Below, piece by piece: positions 25,998 to 34,530 of a stretch of DNA of 64,000 nt. Numbering within the stretch: the stretch's first letter is position 1; every line of letters begins with the position of its first letter. Both the position numbers and the translations under genes were made by a program. The stretch spans positions 248,001-312,000 of the forward strand of contig CAVQYJ010000023.1 in the NCBI GenBank assembly GCA_963718145.1, read 5' to 3'. The notes below the pieces were generated by a model. The model was given only the letters and a program-made list of their open reading frames with translations. It searched no databases and was not told the DNA's origin. This stretch comes from UBA7672 sp963718145 (GTDB lineage Bacteria > Pseudomonadota > Alphaproteobacteria > Caulobacterales > Hyphomonadaceae).

Positions 25998-26085
25998 CCG
26001 CCTCCCGTGTGCGCATGGCTTGCGCTATCTTGGCCAATCCTAGACGGCGTCACATGGCGCGGCAATTCTTTCGGGGACGAGAAGC

Positions 26086-27081
26086 ATGCTCAAGGCGCTG
26101 AAAACACCGGCACTGGCCATGGTTTTTCTGGCGGCAGCGTGCGGCCAGCCCAACGATCCCACAGCCACGGCCTCGACGGGGCCTATAGATCCCACTCGCG
26201 AACCGTCGCCCGCATCTGCGACAGCTGCGACACCCGCCCTGCCCGACGGCCCTCCGGCAGACCTCGCCGGCCGGCTCGACTGCCTGCGCGGCAGTGGCGG
26301 CGTCCTGCTGATCGGCCACCGCGGCGGGCCGACGCGCGACTATCCGGAAAACGCCCTCGAAACGCTGGAACGCACCTACAAGGCCGGCACGCACGCCATG
26401 GAAATCGATATTGCGCAGACCAAGGACGGCGTCCTGATCCTGATGCACGACGACGATCTGGCGCGCACATCGACCGGCGACGGCCTGGTTTCGGATCACA
26501 CCTGGGACGAGATTTCAAAGCTCCAGCTCGAAACCTACAGCAAGACCACGGCCTTTCATCCTCCCAGACTGGAAGACGTACTGGTCTGGGCTGTCAGGAA
26601 CCGCGCAATACTGGAGCTGGACAAGAAGAAGTCCGCCCCCTGGGCCCCGATCATCGAGCAGGTGCGCGCCGCCAGGGCAGAGAACAGCGTCTTTCTGATC
26701 ACCTACACGGACGACCAGGCCGCCGAGGTGCACAAGCTGGCGCCCGACCTGGTGGTGACGGCAACCGTCGACAGCCCGGCGCGCCTCGAAGGCCTGTTGG
26801 CCAGGGGCGTGAAGGCCGACCGCCTCGTCGCATGGACCGGCACTGACAAGCCGGACGCAGACCTGTGGAAGGCGCTCGCAGCGAGGGACATCGAGTCGGC
26901 GTTTGGCACGCTCGGCCCGCGCTCGTCCTCGCTGGACGACAGGTATTTCGAAGATGGCGACGGCAGCGAGTTCAACGGCCTGGTCGCGTCTGGCCTTCCC
27001 ATTCTGGTGACCGACATGACCGACAAGGTCTCGCGCCAGCTTTCGGCGGACCTGACGAAGGCCAGGGGTTGCGGTCTCTAG
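26086..27081 (+). CDS. Glycerophosphodiester phosphodiesterase-family lipoprotein
   Basis: A 331-residue protein with a lipoprotein signal (FLAAAC, Cys about 19), a Pro/Thr/Ser-rich linker to about residue 65, and a GDPD TIM-barrel domain. The catalytic set is visible: HRGG near 82-85, PENALET, EIDIAQTKDGVLILMHDDD with the metal-binding Glu and Asp and the second His. Family members split glycerophosphodiesters to an alcohol and glycerol-3-phosphate; the anchor places it in the periplasm. GGGGAC lies before the ATG. Divergent from the acyl-CoA ligase with 88 bases between. The exact substrate is not determined. Confidence 0.88.
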   Translation: MLKALKTPALAMVFLAAACGQPNDPTATASTGPIDPTREPSPASATAATPALPDGPPADLAGRLDCLRGSGGVLLIGHRGGPTRDYPENALETLERTYKAGTHAMEIDIAQTKDGVLILMHDDDLARTSTGDGLVSDHTWDEISKLQLETYSKTTAFHPPRLEDVLVWAVRNRAILELDKKKSAPWAPIIEQVRAARAENSVFLITYTDDQAAEVHKLAPDLVVTATVDSPARLEGLLARGVKADRLVAWTGTDKPDADLWKALAARDIESAFGTLGPRSSSLDDRYFEDGDGSEFNGLVASGLPILVTDMTDKVSRQLSADLTKARGCGL

Positions 27082-27629
27082 ACGCGATTTGACGCCGGAG
27101 GCCCCGGCGGCGATCACAAATTGCTGCCTAAACCTTGTGCGCAGCACCAATTCTGATGCCGCGGTGCGGCGGGATTCCCGGATACCGTTTCGTCCACCGG
27201 GAATTCCGGAAACTTTCATCGCGCCACGCAGCAAAATCAAACCAAATCCTGCCTTTCTGGACTGGCGCTGCACTGTGTCCGCGTCAAAATTTCACTCGAC
27301 TATCCGTGGCCTGCGCCGATATTGGACCCCCCGAAAGTATCGACCGCGCAGGGGGTCGAAGGGTTCGGCAAGGAGTAGACGCATCAGCCCAAAGACGATC
27401 GCCCGCCTCACTGAAGATCGCGTCCGATGTCCTGTTTTCGCCTGTAAGACGAATCATGGTCCAGACATCGTTTGTTTGCGGTAGTGGCGCCTCCTTTGCT
27501 GATGTGACTAAGTTTTAAGGGGACGGGGCGCAGGCGCTCTCCGGCCAATGGGATTCCGGAGAGATGGGGGGAGACAGTCCCGCACTCCGCTGTCCCGGTT
27601 TCGATGGGTAGTTAGTGGGATTTCTCGAA
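27082..27629. other. Long non-coding leader upstream of pckG with an inverted repeat
   Basis: No convincing gene. An 8-bp perfect inverted repeat ATTCCCGG (27174-27181) and CCGGGAAT (27197-27204), spaced 15 bases, could be an operator. A GC hairpin CGCCGG-AGGCC-CCGGCG lies just after the upstream gene. The remainder presumably contains the pckG promoter, which I cannot place. Confidence 0.4.
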
Positions 27630-29489
27630 ATGAAAACGTCGGGCCAGGCTCTCGTAGCATCCAAGATCGCATCCAGGGAGGTTGCTCCGGCGCCCGGCCT
27701 GGAGCCGGCCCCGACGAAGCACCGCAAACTGGTCGAGTGGGTTCGCGACATCGCCGCACTGACCAAGCCTGACCGCGTTCACTGGTGCGATGGTTCGGAC
27801 GCGGAGTTCGAGCAACTCACCAAGGAGCTCATCGCCCTCGGCACGCTCAAGCGCCTCAATCCGGCCAAGCGTCCGAACTCATTCTATGCTGCGAGCGATC
27901 CGCGGGACGTGGCCCGTGTTGAATCCCGCACCTTCATCTGCTCCGAAAAACAAGTCGACGCCGGCCCGACAAACAACTGGTCGAACCCGGACGAAATGCG
28001 CGTGAAGCTCAACGGCCTGTTCGACGGCGCCATGAAGGGCCGCACGATGTATGTCGTGCCGTTCTGCATGGGACCGCTCGGCTCGAAGATTTCCGCTCTC
28101 GGCGTCGAGATCACGGACTCGGCCTATGTCGCCATCTCGATGCGCGTGATGACCCGCATGGGCCGCGCGGCGCTTGAGCAGATGGGCGATGACGGATTCT
28201 TCGTTCCCGCAGTGCACACGCTTGGAGCGCCGCTTGCCCAAGGCCAGAAGGACGTCGCCTGGCCTTGCAACGACGACAAGTACATCGTCCACTTCCCCGA
28301 GACGCGGGAAATCTGGTCGTATGGTTCGGGCTATGGCGGCAACGCGCTCCTTGGCAAAAAATGCTATGCGCTGCGCATCGCCTCGGTCATGGCCCGCGAT
28401 GAAGGCTGGCTGGCCGAGCATATGCTCATCCTCAAGCTGACGAGCCCGGAAGGCGCAGTAAAGTACATCGCCGCGGCATTCCCCTCGGCCTGCGGCAAGA
28501 CCAACCTCGCCATGCTTGAGCCCACGCTCGCCGGCTGGAAAGCTGAGACAATCGGCGACGACATCGCGTGGATGCGTTTCGGCGATGATGGCCAACTCTA
28601 CGCCATCAACCCGGAAGCCGGCTTCTTCGGCGTCGCTCCTGGCACGTCCGCCGCGACAAACAAGAACGCGCTGCACTCGTGCGACAAGAACACGGTCTTC
28701 ACCAACGTCGCCCTCACCTCAGACGGAGACGTCTGGTGGGAAGGCCTCTCGAAGGACCCGCCCGAAGGCCTCACTGACTGGCGCGGCCGCGCCTGGTCGC
28801 CCGCTATGGGCGAGCCGGCCGCTCACCCCAACGCCCGCTTTGCCTGCCCCGCCGGCCAGTGCCCGGTGATCGCGCCCGAGTGGGAGAACCCCGCGGGCGT
28901 TCCGATCTCCGCCATCCTGTTCGGTGGTCGCCGCGCGTCGGCGGTTCCGCTGGTCACCGAAGCGTTCGACTGGGAACATGGCGTGTTCATGGGTTCGACG
29001 GTTGCTTCCGAAGGCACCGCCGCCGCCGAGAACAAGGTCGGCGAGCTTCGCCGTGACCCGTTCGCGATGCTGCCCTTCGCCGGCTACAACATGGCGGACT
29101 ACTTCGCTCACTGGCTGAAGATCGGCCAGCGCTCGGGCGCCAGGCTGCCGAAGATTTACTTCGTCAACTGGTTCCGGAAGGACAAGGCCGGCAAGTTCAT
29201 CTGGCCGGGCTTCGGCGAGAATACCCGCGTGCTCAAATGGATCGTCGACCGTCTCACCGGCAAGGCGCAAGCTGTCGACACCGCCATCGGCCGCGTGCCG
29301 GCGAAATCCTCTCTCGACGTAACCGGCCTCGGCCTCTCTGACGCGCAGCTCGATACGCTGCTCGGCGTCGACCACGAAGTCTGGCGCGAGGAAGCCGCGC
29401 TCATCCCCGCCTTCTTCGACAAGTTCGGCGACCGCCTGCCCAAGGCGCTCTGGGACCAGCAGAAGGCGCTGGTGAAGCGCCTGGGCTAG
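27630..29489 (+). CDS. pckG: Phosphoenolpyruvate carboxykinase, GTP type
   Basis: A 619-residue enzyme that converts oxaloacetate and GTP to PEP and CO2, the first committed step of gluconeogenesis. The GTP-type kinase-1a loop FPSACGKTNLAML is near residue 285, followed by IGDDIAWMRFG and the NPEAGFFGVAPGTS block. The C-terminal NWFRKDKAGKFIWPGFGEN is the guanine-nucleotide signature. The length is that of the GTP family. The ATG at 27630 is chosen over a GTG 15 bases earlier; the ribosome-binding site is weak. A strong terminator follows at 29515. Confidence 0.96.
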   Translation: MKTSGQALVASKIASREVAPAPGLEPAPTKHRKLVEWVRDIAALTKPDRVHWCDGSDAEFEQLTKELIALGTLKRLNPAKRPNSFYAASDPRDVARVESRTFICSEKQVDAGPTNNWSNPDEMRVKLNGLFDGAMKGRTMYVVPFCMGPLGSKISALGVEITDSAYVAISMRVMTRMGRAALEQMGDDGFFVPAVHTLGAPLAQGQKDVAWPCNDDKYIVHFPETREIWSYGSGYGGNALLGKKCYALRIASVMARDEGWLAEHMLILKLTSPEGAVKYIAAAFPSACGKTNLAMLEPTLAGWKAETIGDDIAWMRFGDDGQLYAINPEAGFFGVAPGTSAATNKNALHSCDKNTVFTNVALTSDGDVWWEGLSKDPPEGLTDWRGRAWSPAMGEPAAHPNARFACPAGQCPVIAPEWENPAGVPISAILFGGRRASAVPLVTEAFDWEHGVFMGSTVASEGTAAAENKVGELRRDPFAMLPFAGYNMADYFAHWLKIGQRSGARLPKIYFVNWFRKDKAGKFIWPGFGENTRVLKWIVDRLTGKAQAVDTAIGRVPAKSSLDVTGLGLSDAQLDTLLGVDHEVWREEAALIPAFFDKFGDRLPKALWDQQKALVKRLG

Positions 29490-29514
29490 ACTCAGGAGCA
29501 AAACGGATTTGCGG

Positions 29515-29546
29515 CAGGCCCGGCCAAGAGCCGGGCCTGTTTGTTT
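29515..29546 (+). terminator. Intrinsic terminator downstream of pckG
   Basis: A perfect 10-bp stem CAGGCCCGGC (29515-29524) and GCCGGGCCTG (29530-29539) with loop CAAGA, followed by TTTGTTTG. Lies between convergent pckG and the MmcQ/YjbR gene and may serve both. Confidence 0.9.
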
Positions 29547-29551
29547 GCTCC

Positions 29552-29923
29552 CTACAGTCCGAACGCCTTCCGCATCCTATTGGACAGCCCCTCCGCCGCC
29601 AGCGCGTGCGAGGCGCGCAGGTAGTCCTTGAGCTCCCTCTTGCTCAGCCCCGGCTGGCCGTTGCTCTGGATCCACTTCATGCCGCGCGAGGCGAAATAGG
29701 GCGCGGGAATGCAGCCAGGCGCGTCGCGCAGGATTTCCCAGCCTATGTCCGAGACCTTGAATGTGATTGCCGGCTGGCGGCCACGTTCGAACCAGGCGAC
29801 GGCGAATACTTTTCCGGCTGGCCCGCCCACCTTCCACACATGCGCCCCGCCCCACTGCACGACATGCGCGCTCGCCGGAAGCGAACCGCAGAAGGCGTTG
29901 TACTCACGAACGGTCAGGGACAT
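29552..29923 (-). CDS. MmcQ/YjbR-family protein
   Basis: A 123-residue protein with the MmcQ/YjbR (CyaY-like fold) pattern: VREYNAFCGSLPASAHVVQW at the start, KVFAVAWFERGRQPAITFKV in the middle, and the SKRELKDYLRASHALAAEGL helix at the end. Members are called DNA-binding by structural analogy but the function is unproven. Cytoplasmic. Convergent with pckG; a cyclase gene lies just upstream with its stop 21 bases before... the start codon, on the same strand order cyclase then downstream tail, so the two are not obviously linked. Confidence 0.88.
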   Translation of the reverse strand: MSLTVREYNAFCGSLPASAHVVQWGGAHVWKVGGPAGKVFAVAWFERGRQPAITFKVSDIGWEILRDAPGCIPAPYFASRGMKWIQSNGQPGLSKRELKDYLRASHALAAEGLSNRMRKAFGL

Positions 29924-29943
29924 GGATCGAAGATAGGACGGCC

Positions 29944-30906
29944 CTACCCGATCGCCACTGGGTTGATCACCATCTGCACCGTGCCCTGGATGCGCGGCGC
30001 GCCGATGACCAGGAGGAACTCCTTCAGCCCGTCCCTCGCCAGCTCCACCGTGTTGAGGCTCTCCAGAATATGTACGCCGTTCTTCGCGAGCAGGGTCTGG
30101 TGGACGATGAACGTCTTGCCCGGCGGCGACGGCAGGGCCTCCAGCGCGATGGTGTCGGAACCGACGGCGACCACGCCGAGATCGGCCAGGTGTCGCGCGC
30201 CATCCTCGGTCAGGCCCGGTTCGCGCGTGCGGTACGCATTGCGATCCGTCTCGATCATGCTGATCCAGTTGGTGTGGAACAGCACCACGTCGCCCTTGCG
30301 GACCTTGACGCCCTGCGCCTTCGCCGCCGCCTCGATCTCGGCCTTGCCGTAGTTGTCGCCGACTTCCAGCATCGGCTTCCGGTAGTGCTTGGTCATGTCG
30401 ATCAGCACGCCGCGCGTGACGATCGGCGGCAGGCTCGCGATGTCGAGGATTTTCGACCCGGCGACGTCCTTGCCCTCGATGCCGTTGTAATAGTGGTGGT
30501 CAACTCCGAGGTGGGCCAGCCCATCGATCTGCGTGCCGATGCCCATGGAAGTCACCACCCGCTCATCGAACGACGTGACGCGCTGCGTGCCATTGGGCGT
30601 GAAGTCCGAGCCGGGGCCTGGCGTGCGCTCCACCGTGATGGTGCGATTGCCGTAGGCGGGCGTGTCGGGCCCCGTCGGCACGCCGAGCGCATAGACCTTG
30701 CCGGTCTTCACCAGCTTCACCGCGTCCCTGACGCCCTTGGAGGTAAGATTGTTGAGCGCCCCCAGCGTATCGGCCTCGCCATACTTCGAATTCCACCAAG
30801 GCTCGCCGCCGGGCGTTGCGGGCGCTGGCGGCGTCTGCTGCGCGATGGCGCCTTCCGACAGGAACGACATTGCGGCGGCCAGCATCAGGCGCTTCAGCAG
30901 GACCAT
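29944..30906 (-). CDS. Exported cyclase-family hydrolase (kynurenine formamidase-like fold)
   Basis: A 320-residue protein of the cyclase family (PF04199). The ATG at 30906 opens a signal peptide (MVLLKRLMLAAAMSFLSEG, cleavage near AIAQ). The metal-binding motif is in the variant form GIGTQIDGLAHLGVDHHYYNG, where characterised kynurenine formamidases have HxGTHxDxPxH; this variant is frequent in a large uncharacterised subfamily. Later blocks include RGVLIDM, KGDVVLFHTNW and a late HQTLLAKNGVHILE. The reaction is probably hydrolysis of an amide, lactone or ring, in the periplasm. The frame is open to 31371 but that part is not protein-like. Confidence 0.88.
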   Translation of the reverse strand: MVLLKRLMLAAAMSFLSEGAIAQQTPPAPATPGGEPWWNSKYGEADTLGALNNLTSKGVRDAVKLVKTGKVYALGVPTGPDTPAYGNRTITVERTPGPGSDFTPNGTQRVTSFDERVVTSMGIGTQIDGLAHLGVDHHYYNGIEGKDVAGSKILDIASLPPIVTRGVLIDMTKHYRKPMLEVGDNYGKAEIEAAAKAQGVKVRKGDVVLFHTNWISMIETDRNAYRTREPGLTEDGARHLADLGVVAVGSDTIALEALPSPPGKTFIVHQTLLAKNGVHILESLNTVELARDGLKEFLLVIGAPRIQGTVQMVINPVAIG

Positions 30907-31010
30907 GAACGTCTCCCTCCGGTCCCTCTTGTCGCCGCGCCTGGCCGGGACTCGTTGCTGGGAGATTCTGCCACAAGGGTTACGCAAGCGACAACGGCCG
31001 CAGGGCAGGA

Positions 31011-31682
31011 TCAGGGATAAAGACGGCGTGTGATCCATGCCTGGCCGGGAGCGGCCCGCGTGAACTCCAGCCGGTCGTGCAGCCGGAACGGCCTGTCGCG
31101 CCAGAATTCGATGCGGGTGGGCGTCACGCGCCAGCCGATCCAGTGCGGCGGACGCGGGGTCTTTCCGAGAGCATACTTGGCGGCAAACTTCGCGATGCGG
31201 GTTTCCAGCTCGAACCGGCCCTCCATTGGCCGCGACTGTTCGCTGGCCCACGCGCCGATCTGGCTGTCCTTCGCCCGCGTGGCGAAATAGGCGTCGGCCT
31301 CTTCCGGCGCAACGGCCTGCACCGCACCCGAGACACGCACCTGCCGCCGCAGGCTCTTCCAGTGAAAGCACAGCGCGGCAATCGGATTCTCGGTGAGCTG
31401 CGTCCCCTTCCGGCTCTCCATGTTGGAGTAGAATACGAAGCCATCGGCCGAGACGTCTTTCAACAACACCATCCGCACATCCGGAGCACCGAGTTCATCC
31501 GCCGTGGCGAGCGCCATGGCGTTGGCGTCGTTGGGTTCTTTCTTCTTCGCCTCCTCCAGCCACTCTGCGAACAGCGCATACGGATCCTGGCGAGCGAACC
31601 ACGCGCCGTCGTCGGGCGAACCCGCTGCGGCCTTCGCATAGTCCTCGGCGCTGGGGCTTGCGGGAATGACCTTGTCGGCCAT
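31011..31682 (-). CDS. pdxH: Pyridoxamine 5'-phosphate oxidase
   Basis: A 223-residue FMN enzyme that makes pyridoxal 5'-phosphate from PNP or PMP, the last step of vitamin B6 synthesis and salvage. Family blocks seen: ADELGAPDVRMVLLKDVSAD (FMN binding), FYSNMESRKGTQL, FHWKSLRRQVRVSG, and the C-terminal WIGWRVTPTRIEFWRDRPFRLHDR with the PLP-phosphate residues. Start at 31682 (MADKVIP); the open frame further upstream is non-homologous. The ATG overlaps the stop of the SDR gene by one base, suggesting co-transcription. Confidence 0.95.
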   Translation of the reverse strand: MADKVIPASPSAEDYAKAAAGSPDDGAWFARQDPYALFAEWLEEAKKKEPNDANAMALATADELGAPDVRMVLLKDVSADGFVFYSNMESRKGTQLTENPIAALCFHWKSLRRQVRVSGAVQAVAPEEADAYFATRAKDSQIGAWASEQSRPMEGRFELETRIAKFAAKYALGKTPRPPHWIGWRVTPTRIEFWRDRPFRLHDRLEFTRAAPGQAWITRRLYP

Positions 31683-32438
31683 CAGACGATCATCCCGCCA
31701 TCGACGCGAAGGACCTGGCCGGTGACATAAGCCGCCTTGTCGGAGGCGAGGAACGCCACCGCATCCGCGATTTCCTGCGCCGTGCCCCATCTCTTCTCCA
31801 GGGGAACGAGGCGCCCCATGCGCTCAAGCGTCTTCTCGCGGTCGAGGCCCTTCGCGAACGCCGTCGACCACATGCCGTCGTCGATCACGCCGGGCGCCAC
31901 CGCGTTGACCCGGACGCCAGCGCGGCCAAGGTCGATCGAGGCGTTTCGCGTGAACGAATTCACCGCGCCTTTGGATGTCGAATACGCGATCTGCCCTAGC
32001 GCGCCGGAGAACGCCGACACGGACGAAATGTTCACCACCGCGCCTTTCCGCTTGATCAGCGATGCCGAAAGCGCATCGGTCAGAAGGATCAGGTTACGAA
32101 CGTTTACGTTCAGCGTTTCGTCCAGCCCCTCCGCCGTCACCTTGCCGAAAGGCTGCGCCGCGCTGACACCGGCATTGTTGACCAGGATGTCGATCTCGCC
32201 CAGCGCCTTGAGTGCGCCCTCCGCCGCCGCTCTTCCAACCCGTCGCGGAGGCCATGTCCGCTTCGATCGCGACGGCGCCGTTGGGCAGGCTGGCGGCCAG
32301 CACCCTGAGCTTGTCGGCCGAGCGCGCCACCAGGGCCACCTTTGCGCCATCCGCCGCCAGCGTGCGCGCGATGGCCTCGCCGATACCCCGGCTGGCGCCG
32401 GTCACGACGGCGGTCTTGTTGCGAAAGTCATATGTCAT
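31682..32438 (-). pseudogene. SDR-family oxidoreductase with 1-bp frameshift
   Basis: Short-chain dehydrogenase/reductase. From the ATG at 32438 the first frame gives FRNKTAVVTGASRGIGEAIA (the NAD(P) TGxxxGIG motif) and continues to AIEADMASATG. The next frame then carries EGALKALGEIDILVNNAGVS, the catalytic Ser (NISSVSAFSG), the Tyr-Lys pair (YSTSKGAV) and a normal C-terminus (GQVLRVDGGMIV) to 31682. Deleting one base in the CCC at 32239-32241 joins the halves as ATVGRAAAEGALKALG. All catalytic residues are intact apart from the shift, so a recent mutation or a sequencing error is likely. Overlaps pdxH start. Confidence 0.88.
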
Positions 32439-32499
32439 GGGCGGCTCCACTGTCGCGCGCAACCTATCCATCGCCCGCGGCGCGCGCTAGCTTCCTCCC

Positions 32500-33438
32500 A
32501 TGACCTTTTCCACACCCCTCACCCTCCGCGGTCCGCTTCGCAAGCCTGCACAGATGCTGCAGGCGCAGGAGTATGGTGGCCACGCCTCCGTCCATGATGA
32601 CGCCACGGCGGAGAAGCTCGGCCTGCGCGGCGCGCCCATCGAAGGGCCGACACATTTCAGCCTCTACCCGCCGCTGATGGAGAAGATCTGGGGGAAAGCC
32701 TGGTTTGAGAGCGGCTGCATCTCGGCGCACTACCAGAACATGGTGATCGAGGGCGAGGAGACGCAGGCTTTCGTCGAATGGCCAGAGGCGGGCGCCACGA
32801 CAACCAAAGCATGGGTGGTGAAGGGCGACGGCTCGCCTGTGCACGAGGCCTCCGCCAGCATCGGGCCGGGTGAGACACTGCTGGGCATGCGCCTCAAGGA
32901 ACTGCGCCCGCCGGGCAAGCTCATCATCATGCAGGATCTGAAGGTCGGCATGAAGATCGAGGACGACCGGCCTGTCCGGATGGATCCAGACCAGAACATG
33001 GGCTCGCTCTATCCTTTCAGCCTGAACGAGAAGCTCGCGAAGATCACCGAGAACTCGCCCTGGTATTCGGACGCCAAATCCTCGCATTGGGGCCGGGCAA
33101 TCATTCCGCTCGAAATGATCTCCGTGCTGGCCCAGTATTCCAGCCGCGCATCCGGCCGGGAGTCGGCCTTCCCGACGCGCGGCCCCGCCCTCGGCCTCTT
33201 CGTCGACCAGGAGATCAGGCTGATCGACGGTCCGCTCTTCGTCGGCGAGGACTATCTCGTCAGCCGCGAGATCGTCGCCCTTTCCGAAAGCAAGCGTGTG
33301 GAGAACTGCTGGGTGCGCACGCGCCTGTTCGACAGGACAGGAAAGAAGCAGGTGGCGGAGATGTTGCTCAACCAGGGCTCGTTCAAGAATTCCTACGCCA
33401 ACTATGATGCTCTGCGTGCGGAGCGGGAGGCGTCGTGA
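32500..33438 (+). CDS. Hotdog-fold (MaoC-like) protein
   Basis: A 312-residue cytoplasmic protein that looks like two hotdog domains in tandem: an N-terminal half (GHASVHDDATAEKLGLRGAP, then PTHFSLYPPLMEKIWG) and a second half ending in SKRVENCWVRTRLFDRTGKK. The pattern resembles MaoC-type hydratases or thioesterase-like proteins, but a full catalytic Asp/His pair is not evident, so the activity is not assigned. Its stop overlaps the GTG of the next gene (GTGA), so they are co-translated. Divergent from the SDR gene with 61 bases between. Confidence 0.65.
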   Translation: MTFSTPLTLRGPLRKPAQMLQAQEYGGHASVHDDATAEKLGLRGAPIEGPTHFSLYPPLMEKIWGKAWFESGCISAHYQNMVIEGEETQAFVEWPEAGATTTKAWVVKGDGSPVHEASASIGPGETLLGMRLKELRPPGKLIIMQDLKVGMKIEDDRPVRMDPDQNMGSLYPFSLNEKLAKITENSPWYSDAKSSHWGRAIIPLEMISVLAQYSSRASGRESAFPTRGPALGLFVDQEIRLIDGPLFVGEDYLVSREIVALSESKRVENCWVRTRLFDRTGKKQVAEMLLNQGSFKNSYANYDALRAEREAS

Positions 33439-34484
33439 GACTGCGTCTTGCTGCTTCGGTTGCGGCTGCGCTCGCCCTCGCCGGCTGCAGTCTTTTTGCA
33501 AAGCCTGCTCCTGCACCCGCGCCCGTGCCTGCGGCGCCGGCGCCTGCAGAAGCCCAGCCGACCGGCCCTTGCGGCAGGAATGGCGACCGCACCGCCACCG
33601 TCGGCGACATCAGCATGACCTATCGTCAGTTTGGTCCGGCCCGAGGGGCGCCCATGCTGCTGATCACAGGCGCCGGCCAGCAGCTCACCGACTGGCCGCA
33701 GGCATTTCTCGATGCGCTGATCGCGAAGGGGTATCGCATCACGGTGTTCGACAGCCGTGACATGGGCTGCACGACCCGGATGGACACGGCGGGCCGGCCG
33801 AATTTCGTGGCGATCAATGCGGCGCTCACTGCGCGCCGGGCGCCGCCCGTGCCCTACACGCTGGAGACGATGGCGCACGACACGATCGGCCTGATGGACG
33901 CGCTGAAGCTTTCTGGCGCGCACTTGATCGGCGTGGCGGAGGGCGCCGTCATCGCGGAGATGATCGCGGCGGAACAGCCGCAGCGCCCTATGTCGCTGAC
34001 GCTGATGATGGCGAGTTCCGGCAATCCCAACATTCCGACGCCAGCCGACCCCGTCCGCCTCGCCGGCCTGCCGGATGCGCCAAAGGCCGACGCGCCACGC
34101 GAGTCGGTTATCGCCTACAAGACCGCGCTGGCGCGGGCGCTGGAGAGCCCGACCTTCCACCGCACCGACGAAGCGATGCTTGAAGCTGCAGGACGCAGCG
34201 CCGACCGCAACTACGATCCCGACGCCCTCGCCCGTCATTCTGCCGCCGCCCTGGCCATCCCTGACCTGCGCCAGCGCCTCAGGCTGATCACGGCGCCGAC
34301 CCTGGTGATTCAGGGCGAGCAGGACCCGATCATCCCGACGATCCTCGCCCGCGAAGTCGCCCGCCTGATTCCCGACGCGAAATTTTCGCTGATTGCAGAC
34401 ATGGCCCACGACATTCCCGACTTGCGGGTCGAGGAGATCGTTGCGGGGATCGCCGCCATCGCCCAGCCGAAACCGCCAGCCTAG
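33435..34484 (+). CDS. Alpha/beta-hydrolase-like lipoprotein lacking the nucleophile serine
   Basis: A 349-residue protein. A lipoprotein signal (LALAGC, Cys about 18) and a Pro/Ala linker precede an alpha/beta-hydrolase domain with the oxyanion region LLITGAGQQ, a DSRDMGCT block typical of the TAP-like esterases, an acid in GEQDPIIPT and a histidine in DMAHDIPD. The nucleophile elbow reads GVAEG at residues 166-170, where the family has GxSxG. The serine is replaced by alanine, which should abolish hydrolase activity. The protein may be a non-enzymatic relative. The GTG start overlaps the hotdog gene. Confidence 0.8.
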   Translation: MRLRLAASVAAALALAGCSLFAKPAPAPAPVPAAPAPAEAQPTGPCGRNGDRTATVGDISMTYRQFGPARGAPMLLITGAGQQLTDWPQAFLDALIAKGYRITVFDSRDMGCTTRMDTAGRPNFVAINAALTARRAPPVPYTLETMAHDTIGLMDALKLSGAHLIGVAEGAVIAEMIAAEQPQRPMSLTLMMASSGNPNIPTPADPVRLAGLPDAPKADAPRESVIAYKTALARALESPTFHRTDEAMLEAAGRSADRNYDPDALARHSAAALAIPDLRQRLRLITAPTLVIQGEQDPIIPTILAREVARLIPDAKFSLIADMAHDIPDLRVEEIVAGIAAIAQPKPPA

Positions 34485-34530
34485 CATCGGGGCTGTTCAA
34501 GGCACGGGAATTGCGCTTTAGCGTGCAATC

